Below are positions 1-10,035 of a DNA stretch of 64,000 nucleotides, piece by piece. A model generated the notes under the pieces. The model was given only the letters and a program-made list of their open reading frames with translations. It was not told where the DNA came from and did not search any database. Positions within the stretch are counted from its first letter, which is position 1. Each line of letters begins with the position of its first letter. Made by a program: the position numbers and the translations under genes. Source of the stretch: Begonia masoniana (taxonomy: Eukaryota > Streptophyta > Magnoliopsida > Cucurbitales > Begoniaceae); contig CM039509.1 in assembly GCA_022432975.1 (NCBI GenBank), positions 43,806,209 to 43,870,208 on the forward strand, read 5' to 3'.

Positions 1-7
1 TTTCGTT

Positions 8-336
8 TGTAGCGGCCCTACCCCGCGGGCCCGCCAGTCGTGCAGTCCTCACCCAACAGGCTCAGGCACTGCCACGTGGCAGCCACACAGGCCCAGCACG
101 TGTACTCACGATCTTCTCCCACTACCTGGTTTAATGGGAGTTTTTGCCTTCCCTGGGATTAGAACCCTTGCTCCCAGGTTTCTAATCCCAGGGAAGGCAA
201 AAACTCCCATTAAACCAGGTAGTGGAAGAAGATCGTGAGTACACGTGGTGGGCCTGTGTGGCTGCCACGTGGCAGTGCCTAGGCCTGTTGGGTGAGGACT
301 GCACGACTGACGGGCCCATGGGGTCGGGTCGTTACA
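8..336. repeat. Palindromic unit 1 of the composite element
   Basis: Positions 8-170 are repeated as reverse complement at about 180-336, with a loop of roughly ten bases around 171-179. Both arms contain the CACGTGG/CCACGTGG box and the GGGAAGGCAAAAACTCCC stretch. The arms match those of unit 2 but lack about 20 bp next to the loop. Such a near-perfect 160-bp hairpin would fold in single-stranded DNA or RNA and is a natural source of double-stranded RNA. Confidence 0.85.
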
Positions 337-353
337 AAAAAAGGTCCCTTTTT

Positions 354-567
354 TGTAACGACCCTACCCCGCGGGCCCGCCAGTCGTGCAGTCCTCACCC
401 AACAGGCTCAGACACTGCCACGTCACAGCCACACAGGCCCACCACGTGTACTCAAGATCTTCTCCCATTACCAGGTTTAATGAGAGTTTTTGCCTTCCTT
501 GGGATTAGAACCCTGGCTCACAGGCTTCATAACCAAGGGTTCACCATCCAAGTGGTACCTGGGATGG
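354..567. repeat. Palindromic unit 2, left arm and loop
   Basis: The left arm (354-545) starts TGTAACGACCC and pairs with the right arm, which resumes at 8226/8231 and ends at 8415. The loop region contains a second small hairpin at 540-571 (TTCACCATCC paired with GGATGGTGAA). Gypsy1 inserted exactly where the loop meets the right arm, duplicating TGAAC. Confidence 0.85.
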
Positions 568-572
568 TGAAC

Positions 573-2574
573 TGTAACGCCCTGAGTTTCCCAAACCCGG
601 TTTGTTACTCACAAACCCGAACATAACTAAGAAAATTTCGGACCAAATTTAAAACTTCGCTCGAAAGTCAAAATTTGACATTTTCTAAAACCTCAAAATA
701 TTTAATGAATTGCAGCGGAAATCATTTGAGGAAAATAGAGTTAAACAAAACTATAGAACAATGCTTGAATAATCAGTTGAGATGTTAAGGAATAATCGGT
801 CAAAAGAAATAAAGGTTTAAATCGTGGAATACTTTAAAAGTTGCAAAAGTAAAACGCATCTGCCGCTGAACAAAGTCAACAGAAGAGGCTGAAACAGATA
901 ACAGAAGGCTCCTTCCGGTGACAAAACGACAAAACTTCCACTTCATCTTTCGGTAAGTCTAATACACGACATCCACCGGCCACTAAACGACAAGACTTCT
1001 ACTACAGTCTTCCGAACATCCACCGGTCATAAGACGACAAAAGTCTTCCTACATCTTCCGATGACGTCAGCCGGATGATTCTTTCATCCGATCGACTTTG
1101 TCTTACATCTACTGGTGACGTCATCCAGATGATCCCCTTCATCCAACCTCTGCCGATCGCTAAACGACAAGTTTTACCATTTATCATCCGATAGACTAAA
1201 TCTATCGGTAGACAAAACACTTAACGTCCACCGGTTAACTTCATCCACCGATGGTTGAACTTACAGATTTCACTCAAAACATTTAAAACAACCTGGCCCT
1301 AAGTAACATCTGAAATCCAACAATTGACCATTTGAAACCAATATTTATATCCTGAACCTATAAAATTCCAAACTAACAAATTGTAGTAAAACCAAATCAG
1401 ATTTTTATAACAGGGGACGACTCAAATATTCTAAACCCTTTAGAAAAATTAGACACCAACAACATTCAAATCACGTTTTTCATTGACAGAGAAGAAAATC
1501 CCAAAGGTGTTAAAACATCAAATTACTACTGTCATTAAAACTACTACGGTCATAAAACTCTCAACATACTTAAGTTGAAACATTGTCAACTAAATCTTCA
1601 CACCAACTGACACCAGTGAAACCGCCCCATCAACTGCCAGATTGTTGCATAGTTGCACTCCTCCAACTAGTCTAGTCCTCAGCAAACTCAGTAAACACAT
1701 CTGCTGCCACTTCTTCACCTACATCACAAAACTCATCTATTAGCCTAATGCTGAGTAAGTAAAGCAATAATGTAATGTAATGCTGAAACATAAATTCCTA
1801 AATATGCAGTTTCTACTTTCTCATCTCAGTTGCATATCCATCGTTTCTGATCTGATCCCCCTGTGAAATTGGGAGTTGGATCACTTCTCCCAAAGTATAA
1901 ATATCCACTGACTCATTAAGGGGCGAATTAATTCCCTTAATAGTAAATTTGATTCACATAGCTGTTTTTGATCCCCTTGTTCGATGGAAAGCGGATCAAG
2001 TTTTCCAAAGTCTAAATATCCAGTGTCTCATTAAGGGGCAGATTATTTCTCTTAACAGTAAATCTGTTTCACATAGCTGTTTCATTATGTTCATCTCTTA
2101 CCATGCCAACATGCATTCAAATTCATTTTCGTATACTTTTAAAATATAATGCATGACATACAGACACATTCAAGTCAACAAAATCCTAATGTTTTGTGAT
2201 GTAGGCCCGAAGGCACAAACATACTTCACTTACCTGGATTCCTGGTGGATGCTCGGTTAGGAGTTGCTTCGGAATTGCTCACCTAGAACCATAAACAGAG
2301 CATTAAGCCAATCCTTACTAATCCTCATTCTAAAGCATTCAGAAAACCTAAGTGGACAGTTAAGAGTTCTATTAACTGAGCATTCCCAAATTCTACACTA
2401 AACCGGAATATACTCTCATTCATGGCAAATCACAAAATGCGTATCCACAATCTCCACTCAATCATCCTTAGTCACTAAATTAGTAAGAAATCAAGGTAGA
2501 ACTCACCAAGATTGGAGAAAGGAATCAGGAAGAAAGTCGCCTGGGGAGCTCTGCTAAGTTGAGCTGAAAACCGA
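573..2574 (-). repeat. gypsy1 left LTR (3' LTR), truncated
   Basis: The sequence follows the right LTR (6024 on) closely from TGTAACG to GAGCTGAAAACCGA, then jumps into integrase coding sequence at about 2575. The missing part corresponds to 8030-8225 of the right copy. It holds the CCGG/ACGACAA module array (about 908-1230), a duplicated 116-bp unit (1854-2085) and the putative intron (1719-2233). Confidence 0.93.
1719..2233 (-). other. Putative LTR leader intron, gypsy1 left LTR
   Basis: On the minus strand the donor reads CCAG|GTAAGTGAAG (intron base 2233) and the acceptor GTGATGTAG|GTG (intron end 1719), 515 nt apart. A TTACTCAGCATTAGGC segment lies a few tens of bases before the acceptor, where a branch point would be. 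A two-copy 116-bp repeat (1854-2085) lies inside. Splicing is inferred from motifs only. Confidence 0.5.
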
Positions 2575-3518
2575 CCAATAATGTTGTCTGAGATCCTTGT
2601 ACATCTTTGTACTCCCAGGGTGAACAGAGAACCTGGAAGAGTGTGCTTCAGAAAGAATCTCTTCACGAAGTTCTTTAATGGCAGGAAAAAACCATCTATT
2701 TCTAAACTTAAGGATCCCCTCGGTAGAATGGTTAAAATCTGACTTGTCCGTAGAATCCATGCTTAACTTGTACTTGTTACACTCATCATCATTCGTCTGA
2801 GCTTCCTTTATTTTCTCTAGAATGGTAGGCTTTAAGGTTAAGGCTGAAAGTATAACTAATACACTGGATACTGCTTCTAGATTAAACCTTTGAAATTCTG
2901 ACTCTAAGGCTAATGGCATACCGAAATTCATGGTTGGGGTTGATGTTGTTACTCTACTCAAACCATCTGCCACAACATTTGCCTTGCCGGGATGATATTT
3001 AATTTCGAAATCATAGTCCTTTACAAATTCCAACCATCGACGTTGCCTCATGTTTAATTCCTTCTGTCTAAAGATATATTTCAAACTTTTATGGTCCGAG
3101 AATATATCACAAGTCTGTCCATACAGGTAGTGCCTCCAAATCTTAAGTGCGAATACAACTGCAGCTAATTCCAAGTCATGTGTAGGGTAATTCTTCTCAT
3201 GTGTTTTCAACTGCTTAGAGGCATAAGCTATTACCTTTCCCTCTTACATCAAGACACAACCAAGTCCGATCTTGGATGCATCACAGTAAATGCTAAATTT
3301 ACCATCTTCAACTGGAAGGGTTAAAATTGGAGCATTGGTCAATTTCTGTTTCAGGGTCTGAAAACTATGCTCACATTCGTCAGTCCATATATATTTCATA
3401 TTTTTTCTTGTTAACTTAGTAAGGGGTGTAGCAATCTTCGAAAATCCTTCAATGAACTTTCTATAATATCCTGTAGTCCAAGAAAACTCCTGATATCTGT
3501 AGCATTCCTCGGTTGGGG
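2575..3518 (-). pseudogene. pol: gypsy1 pol 3' part: RNase H and N-terminal integrase
   Basis: After a stop codon and a one-base indel near 3478-3521, the frame encodes the RT connection and RNase H region (YYRKFIEGFSKIATPLTKLT, then YCDASKIGLGCVL). A second stop at 3244-3246 replaces the usual glutamine of the LMQEGK motif. The frame then resumes through the Ty3 RNase H ([30 protein letters not shown]) into the integrase entry motif [15 protein letters not shown]. It ends at the deletion junction at about 2575 right after the HYW of the zinc-finger region. The integrase catalytic core (D,D,E) is absent, so the product could not integrate DNA. Confidence 0.9.
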
Positions 3519-5579
3519 TCATTCCTTAACTGCTTGAACCTTAGCTGGATCGACAGATATACCATCCCCAGAGATAACATGTCTTAAAAAGTGAACTTGG
3601 TCCAACCAAAACTCACACTTAGAAAACTTGGCGTATAGTTGGTGTTGTTTTAATACTTCCAACACCAAGGTCAGGTGCCTAGCATGCTCATCCTTAGTAC
3701 GTGAATAGATTAAAATGTCATCTATAAACACTATGACAAACTTATCCAAATACTCATGAAACACTCTATTCATAAGATCCATAAAGGCGGCCGGTGCATT
3801 AGTCAATCCAAAGGACATAACCAAAAACTCATAATGTCCATACCTTGTGTGAAAAGCAGTCTTTGGAATATCTTCAAATTTAACCTTCAACTGGTAATAA
3901 CCGGACCTAAGGTCAATCTTAGAGAAAACTCTAGCACCATTAAGTTGGTCAAATAAATCATCAATCATTGGCAATGGATACTTGTTCTTGACAGTTAACT
4001 TATTTAGTTCCCGATAATCAATGCACATCCATATCGATCCATCCTTCTTTTTGACAAAGAGTACAGGTGCACCCCACAGTGAAAAGATGGGGCGTATGAA
4101 CCCTTTCTCCAACAGATCCTCCCATTGCTTCTTTAATTCCTTAAGTTCAGTTGGTGCTAATCTATATGGATTTTTAGACACAGGTTCAGCGCCGGGGTAA
4201 ACATCTACAACAAATTCAATTTCCCTATCTGGTGGTAAACCAGGAAGGTCATCTAGAAATACTTCAGGAAAGTTTTGGACAATTAAAACATTTTGAGGAT
4301 TTGCGTTTCCTACAAGTTGTGTGTCTAAAACACTAGCTAAGAAGCACAAATACTCTTCACATAGGGAAGGTCTAGTGTTAATAGAAGTCATCACAGACAT
4401 TTCCTTACTCTTCCTTAAAGCTTGAAAGGTATGCTTCAAACTACCAGGGGGGTGGAAGCTAACTATTCCAGTCCTACAATCAATCGTGGCGTGGTGCTTA
4501 AACAACCAGTCCATTCCTAGAATTACATCAAATCTCATTATATCCATAATAATAAGATCCGTAGTTAGACTTACATTCCCTACTAACACATCACTGTCAA
4601 GCATCACTTGGTTAGAGTGCATGCGTTCACCAGAGGGTAATGCAACATTAAACACATGCATGGAAGGGGTGAACTGTACATCTAACTTAACAGCAAATGC
4701 AAATGCTATAAACGAATGTGTTGCACCAGAATCTATTAAAGTAAAAGCAGGCACAGAGTTGATCAATATAGTACCTGACACCACTGCAGGCTGGTCTTCA
4801 TCCCCTGACTCCATCATGGAGAATATCCTCGGTTTAATCATAGCAGGGCCACTCTTAGGAACTGGACAGTCTCTACTAATATGGCCGACCTTGTTACAAT
4901 TGTAGCATCTGGTGATTCTAGGCTTCGAGCATTCTTTGAATGTGTGTCCAACCTCCTCACAGTTGAAACACTTCCCAAAGCCCAGTCTGCATTCGCCCGG
5001 GTGGTTCTTCAAACACTTAGGACACTGGAGAAATTTCTTGACATTCTGTAGCTTCCCTCCTGTTCCTTGACTATTCTGGCCTTCACTTAGCCTCTTCGTT
5101 CCTCTTTGTTGGTGTGGCTGGATAAACCTTTGTGGGATCTCCTTTGGTCCAGCACACCTCCTTTCAGCTTCTTCCACTTCCAGAGCAGTGGACACAACCT
5201 CACTGAACGTCAAGCCTTTAATACCACAAAATTTAACCCCTCGGTAGATTTCTGGCTTCAGTCCATGCATGAATTTGAACACTTTATCCTCGTCCTTGTA
5301 AGCAAAATGCCCAGCAAACCTGGACAAAGACTCAAATTGCCTACTGTAATCAGCCACAGACCCTGTCTGCTTCAAGTTCAGAAACTCCAATTTTTTCGCG
5401 GTTTGGACTGTGCTGTTAAAATACTTCTCATAGAAAATGTCCTTGAATTGTGACCAAGGCATCGCCAAAACATCGGTGGTGGTCTCTATCGTTTCCCACC
5501 AGAGTTGAGCTTCACCAGCCAAGTGAAATGTCGCCAACGTGACCTTGTCTCCTTCTCGAACGTTGGCGCACCTAAACAT
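3519..5579 (-). pseudogene. gag-pol: gypsy1 gag-protease-reverse transcriptase
   Basis: This 686-codon open stretch encodes most of a Ty3 gag-pol polyprotein. It has a retrotransposon gag domain (residues about 1-150, with AQLWWETIE and the YEKYFN segment). Next come a CPKC..HPGEC cluster and two zinc knuckles ([14 protein letters not shown] and [14 protein letters not shown], both CX2CX4HX4C), which bind genomic RNA. The aspartic protease has the [10 protein letters not shown] active site. Reverse transcriptase has the [13 protein letters not shown] and FIDDILIYS motifs, the latter holding two catalytic aspartates. It stops at 3519 where tryptophan of the conserved WPQPRN motif has become TGA. 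The reading begins inside gag; the true start lies upstream. Confidence 0.93.
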
Positions 5580-5868
5580 ACTTTCAATCTTCCTAAGCCA
5601 TCCTTCAGCAATAACTGGATCAGATGACTATCCTGGGTGGTCTTAGTCTCCGGAATCTATCTCCGGAATGTTCATTGCTAGAACCCGAGTTTGCACTTCC
5701 TTGTACTTCTCGGTTCAACAGTACTCCTAGTTAATCAGACTGTTGGCGCACTAAATCAGTTTGCTGACGCACTAAATCTGTCAGCTGCCTAATCACACTA
5801 GGCTCCTCTTCACCTCTCACATTTGGCATTTCTCTTGGTATTCTAGGTCTCCCTGGGCGTCTGGCCAT
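5580..5868 (-). pseudogene. gag: gypsy1 gag N-terminal piece
   Basis: The likely true start is the ATG at 5868 (MARRPGRPRIPREMP), typical of basic chromovirus gag N-termini. It is followed by a short glutamine-rich repeat (LVRQQTDLVRQQ). A stop at 5731-5733 and indels near 5610-5640, in the RLRPP segment, separate it from the long gag frame beginning at 5579. It lies just inside the primer site. Confidence 0.8.
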
Positions 5869-6008
5869 TATACTAAATTCCTGCACATGGTTAACTACTC
5901 TCATAAACATCTTATAGCTAAAGCTAACATAAACACTTACAGTTGTTGGAGTACCCCCATGCAACGATTGGCACTGATGAGTAATCTTTTGAACGGTTTA
6001 ACTGAATG

Positions 6009-6020
6009 TCTCTGATACCA
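6009..6020 (-). other. Primer-binding site of gypsy1
   Basis: On the minus strand TGGTATCAGAGA begins three bases inside the LTR end (6024). It matches the plant initiator-methionine tRNA 3' end (TGGTATCAGAGC) in its first 11 bases. It marks the right LTR as the 5' LTR and fixes the element's orientation. Confidence 0.85.
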
Positions 6021-6023
6021 TAC

Positions 6024-8225
6024 TGTAACGTCCCGAGTTTCCCAAACCCGGTTTGTTACTCACAAACCCGAACATAACTAAGAAAATTTCGGACCAAATT
6101 TAAAACTTCGCTCGAAAGTCAAAATTTGACATTTTCTAAAACCTCAAAACATTTAATGAATTGCAGCGGAAATCATTTGAGGAAAATAGAGTTAAACAAA
6201 ACTATAGAACAATGCCTGAATAATCGGTTGAGATGTTAAGGAGTAATCGGTCAAAAGAAATAAAGGTTTAAATCGCGGAATACTTTAAAAGTTGCAAAAG
6301 TCAAACGCATCTGCCGCTGAACAAAGTCAACGGAAGAGGCTGAAACAGAAAATAGAAGGCTCCTTTCGGTGACAAAACGACAAAACTTCCACTTCATCTT
6401 CCGGTAAGTCTAATACACGACATCCACCGGTCACTAAACGACAAGACTTCTACTACAGTCTTCCGATTAGTTTAATACACTACATCCACCGGTCATAAGA
6501 CGACAAAAGTCTTCCTACATCTTCCGATGACGTCAGCCGGATGATTCCTTCATCCGATCGACTTTGTCTTACATCTACCGGTGACGTCAGCCGAATGATC
6601 CCCTTCATCCAACCTCTGCCGATCGCTAAACGACAAGTTTTACCATTTATCATCCGATAGACTAAATCTATCGGTAGACAAAACACTTAACGTCCACCGG
6701 TTAACTTCATCCACCGATGGTTGAACTTACAGATTTCACTCAAAACATTTAAAACAACCTGGCCCTAAGTAACATCTGAAATCCAACAATTGACCATTTG
6801 AAACCAACATTTATATCCTGAACCTATAAAATTCCAAACTAACAAATTGTAGTAAAACCAAATCAGATTTTTATAACAGGGGACAACTCAAATATTCTAA
6901 ACCCTTCAGAAAAATTAGACACCAACAACATTCAAATCACGTTTTTCATTGACAGAGAAGAAAATCCCAAAGGTGTTAAAACATCAAATTACTACTGTCA
7001 TTAAAACTACTACAGTCATAAAACTCTCAACATACTTAAGTTGAAACATTGTCAACTAAACCTTCACACCAACTGACACCAGTTAAACTGCCCCATCAAC
7101 TGCCAGATTGTTGCATAGTTGCACTCCTCCAACCAGTCTAGTCCTCAGTAAACACACCTGCTGCCACTTTTTCACCTACATCACAAAACTCATCTATTAG
7201 CCTAATGCTAAGTAAGTAAAGCAATAATGTAATGTAATGCTGAAACATAAATTCCTAAATGTGCAGTTTCTACTTTCTCATCTCAGTTGCATATGCATCG
7301 TTTCTGATCTGATCCCCCTGTGAAATTGGGAGTTGAATCACTTCTCCCAAAGTATAAATATCCACTGACTCATTAAGGGGCGGATTAATTCCCTTAACAG
7401 TAAATCTGATTCACATAGCTGTTTCTGATCCCCCTGTTCGATGAAAAGCGGATCAAGTTTCCCAAAGTCTAAATATCCACTGTCTCATTAAGGGGCGGAT
7501 TATTTCTCTTAACAGTAAATCTGTTTCACATAGCTGTTTCATTATGTTCATACCTTACCATGCCAACATGCATTCAAATTCATTTTCGTATACTTTTAAA
7601 ATATGATGCATGACATACAGACACATTCAAGTAAACAAAATCCTAATGTTTTGTGATGTAGGCCCGAAGGCACAAGCATACTTCACTTACCTGGATTCCT
7701 GGTGGATGCTCGGTTAGGAGTTGCTTCGGAATTGCTCACCTAGAACCATAAACAGAGCATTAAGCCAATCCTTACTAATCCTCATTCTAAAGCATTCAGA
7801 AAACCTAAGTGGACAGTTAAGAGTTCTATTAACTGAGCATTCCCAAATTCTACACTAAACCGGAATATACTCTCATTCATGGCAAATCACAAAATGCGTA
7901 TCCACAATCTCCACTCAATCATCCTTAGTCACTAAATCAGTAAGAAATCAAGGTAGAACTCACCTAGATTGGAGAAAGGAATCGGGAAGAAATTCTCCTG
8001 GGGAGCTCTGCTAAGTTGAGCTGAAAACCGAGAGTGAGAATAAACAGTGGCGGCTAAACCTCAATAAATTCTTCCTTAAATAGGTTATCCACTACTAATT
8101 TATAATTACTAAAATGCCCTTACTTATTCCTTCATTAACCTAATCAGTAATTCCTCCCAATATCATCTATAAAACATTCACTGCAAGTTAGTAAAATAAA
8201 TAGTTCAATGAAACTGGGTGTTACA
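6024..8225 (-). repeat. gypsy1 right LTR (5' LTR), complete 2202 bp
   Basis: It starts TGTAACGTCCC and ends GGGTGTTACA. Read on the minus strand, U3 lies near 8225, with a TATA-like CTATTTAAGG near 8083-8074. A putative leader intron spans 7690 to 7176 and the module array lies at about 6360-6690. Only scattered substitutions and one small deletion (near 7147) separate it from the left copy. Confidence 0.95.
7176..7690 (-). other. Putative LTR leader intron, gypsy1 right LTR
   Basis: This is the same donor (CAG|GTAAGTGAAG at 7690) and acceptor (GATGTAG|GTG at 7176) as in the left LTR, again 515 nt apart. It lies downstream of the U3 end, so it would sit in the 5' untranslated leader of the genomic transcript, before the primer site. 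The internal repeat is at 7311-7542. Confidence 0.5.
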
Positions 8226-8230
8226 TGAAC

Positions 8231-8415
8231 CCTTGGTTATGAAGCCTGGGAGCTAGGGTTCTAATCCCAGGGAAGGCAAAAACTCCCATTAAACTAGGTA
8301 GTGGGAGAAGATCGTGAGTACACGTGGTGGGCCTGTGTGGCTTCCACGTGGTAGCGCCTGGCCCTGTTGGGTGAGGACTGCACAACTGGCGGGCCCGCGG
8401 GGTCGGGTCGTTACA
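8231..8415. repeat. Palindromic unit 2, right arm
   Basis: This is the reverse complement of 354-545, including the CACGTGGTGGGCC segment and the terminal GGTCGGGTCGTTACA. It directly abuts the gypsy1 target duplication on its left and the TCGTT duplication of the whole composite on its right. Confidence 0.85.
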
Positions 8416-8963
8416 TCGTTGAAGTAATCAGCAATGCGGTCCCAAAAGCGTGCTGTTGTTTGGTCAATGCTAACCACAGAATCCTTAGATGTCTTGAGCC
8501 ATCCGCTTATGAGAAGTAGATTTGCTGCTTCACTCCACCTCATTTTTTGTTTGGATTTTTGAGGTTTATTCTCTTCAACAATTTGAGGCGCATTCTGCAA
8601 CTCGTCTCCACTGCGTCCAGGTTGGGATTCAGAAGCAGAGGTGGATGGTGTTCAGTGTGAGGGAGGTGAACCAAATGGTGGTGAATTTGCAAACGTGACA
8701 AATGGCGAATACTGGGACGTCTCAAAGGAACTCAAATTTGGGTTCTGAAATGGTGGAAATAGATAATTTTTAAAATTTTGAAAGTTTGACAGTACTTGAT
8801 GATATTGAAAATGTGGAATTTGGGAATTTGGAGAATTTTGGGATAATTGTTTAAATGGATTCTGATGTATTTGGTGACGAATATTTGAAGAACTTTGAAA
8901 AAATTGAAAAAATGGATTCTGATAATTTGAGTGATTGAAATTTGAAAAGTTATAAGAATCCAT
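8416..8963 (-). pseudogene. PIF/Harbinger ORF1-like (Myb/SANT-like) gene, 5' part
   Basis: The ATG at 8963 opens a frame with an Asn/Phe/Gln/Pro-rich low-complexity N-terminus (about 100 residues). A single in-frame stop (8652-8654) interrupts it before a Ser/Pro linker. The frame ends in a trihelix/SANT-like segment (KMRWSEAANLLLISGWL, then ARFWDRIADYFN). This WS..E...LISAWLN..D and FW.RI..YFN pattern is the signature of plant PIF/Harbinger-associated ORF1 proteins, often annotated as 'glutathione S-transferase T3-like'; they assist the transposase in DNA binding. The composite element interrupts the frame at 8415, and bases 7-1 continue it in frame (YFNE), so the rest lies left of the window. 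The family call is from recollection of the motif. Confidence 0.65.
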
Positions 8964-9069
8964 TTGTATATGAATTTAAGGAAAAAATGAGAAGGAAATT
9001 GTGAAGAAATTGTAGGAAATTGTGAAGAAAAAATGAGAAAAAAATATGAATTTGGACAACAAATGTTTG

Positions 9070-9078
9070 TATTTATAG
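9070..9078 (-). promoter_or_regulatory. TATA box upstream of the PIF ORF1-like gene
   Basis: The minus strand reads CTATAAATA about 107 bp upstream of the ATG at 8963, with an A/G-rich untranslated leader (AAAATTGTGAAG-type repeats) between. Position and sequence fit a plant core promoter. Just beyond it, at about 9128-9141, the small hairpin CCGTTGAGCAACGG occurs. Confidence 0.45.
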
Positions 9079-9152
9079 ATAGAAAAAGTAAGAATATATA
9101 AAATAATAATTTTTTTCAATTTTTAGCCGTTGAGCAACGGTGAATTTTTTTG

Positions 9153-10035
9153 TGTAACGCCCTCGAAATCGCCCTGGCTCGGTGCGCTACTTTGCTAACT
9201 TAACTCGTGTTTAAAACGATGTTTAAAATAATTTTCGTAAATTATTCGACTCGATTTTAGGATTTTTCGAACTCTCAAAATTTGTTGGAAAACGTCTCCA
9301 AAAATTCTAAAATTTTTATTACACGATCCTGGCACTCCCGACTCCATGTCCCGTAAAAATCTTAGAAAACCAAATTAAAACGGATAACGAGAAAATAGAG
9401 AACGGGAACCCGACGTTATTTATTTTAAAACCAAAACGAGCAGCATAACGCCTAAAATTTTCAAAACCCAAAACTTGAAAATAAACATTTATAAAACCAT
9501 CTTCTATACAGACAAATCCCACAAAACAACCACATTATTTTTACAAACTCCAGAAAGGTAAAAACTATACAATGCAAAATACCAAAAATTCCCACCCTAC
9601 CCGAAGAACGCGGCTGAGGCACCCCGACAAGTGCCCGCACCGGTATGCTCCATGCATCCCCGACTACTGCCTAGTCCTGGACTCCCTCATCGATCTCACC
9701 TGAATAAATATCGTCACTTACACCACGAAACACGCACACACACGTAAGCTAACGCTTAGCAAGTACTGAATAATGGAAATAAACACGTACATACACACAA
9801 CTCTAGCCATGCAGTTTCTACTTTCTCAAATGCTCTCTTACTCATGCACGTTAACGCCGAGACGTTAAACCCTCTAGTGCTCCTCTTGCACGTTAACTTC
9901 GAGGCATTTAACTCTCTAGTGCATGCCATAGCACCTTAACGACGAGGCATCAAACCCTCTAATGCTCTTCTTGCACGTTAACGACGAGGCGTTCGACCCT
10001 CTAGTGCTTACTCTCACATGTTTCTTACTTAGCAC
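9153..10035 (-). repeat. Truncated Ty3-type LTR (family D)
   Basis: It begins TGTAACGCCCTCGAAATCGCC, like the minus-oriented Ty3 LTR starts in this window. It carries the CCGAAGAACGCGG..CACCCCGACAAGTGCCCGCACCGG block that recurs at 62938-63000, and a four-copy tandem repeat at 9846-10010. It lacks a TTACA end, being cut at 10035 by the next LTR. Its first about 120 bp match the 3' end of the solo LTR at 62716-63777 only after reverse-complementing. Confidence 0.7.
9846..10010. repeat. About 42-bp tandem repeat, 4 copies (family D LTR)
   Basis: Diverged copies of GCACGTTAACGCCGAGACGTTAAACCCTCTAGTGCTC, each about 35-45 bp. They sit where other families carry their own repeats inside the putative LTR intron. 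The acceptor-like site (rc of CTTACACCACG at about 9716) has lost the AG in this copy. Confidence 0.75.

Larger units (their letters stand above)
573..8225 (-). mobile_element. gypsy1: Ty3/gypsy chromovirus (Tekay/Del-like), degenerate
   Basis: This LTR retrotransposon lies on the minus strand. The left LTR (573-2574) is truncated, the right LTR (6024-8225) is full length, and the internal region reads gag-PR-RT-RNaseH-integrase from right to left. The insertion duplicated TGAAC (568-572 and 8226-8230). A methionine-initiator-type primer site lies beside the right LTR. A deletion fuses the left LTR to the start of integrase, removing the integrase core, any chromodomain, the polypurine tract and about 200 bp of LTR. 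With its gag and pol lesions as well, it cannot be autonomous. Lineage is inferred from the [14 protein letters not shown] integrase motif and gag style. Confidence 0.93.
8..8415. mobile_element. Composite palindromic (foldback-like) element, split by gypsy1
   Basis: Outer ends read TGTAGCGGCCC at 8 and GGGTCGTTACA ending at 8415, as an inverted pair. They are flanked by the direct 5-bp repeat TCGTT at 3-7 and 8416-8420. Without gypsy1 the element is about 755 bp made of four arms in order forward, reverse, forward, reverse: 8-170, 180-336, 354-545 and 568-572 plus 8231-8415. A 17-bp A/T-flanked linker (337-353) separates the two palindromic units. The TG..CA ends and 5-bp duplication are what an LTR-element integrase makes, yet the body is self-complementary like a foldback element or MITE. 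No coding capacity is visible. It lies inside a PIF-like gene. The boundaries are well supported; the class is uncertain. Confidence 0.75.

Noticed and set aside
4486..4905. Plus-strand frames over the gypsy1 and gypsy2 pol genes (also 5106-5453, 26070-26297, 48091-48546)
   Set aside because: They are antisense shadows of well-identified gag/pol coding sequence, and no protein similarity is recognised.
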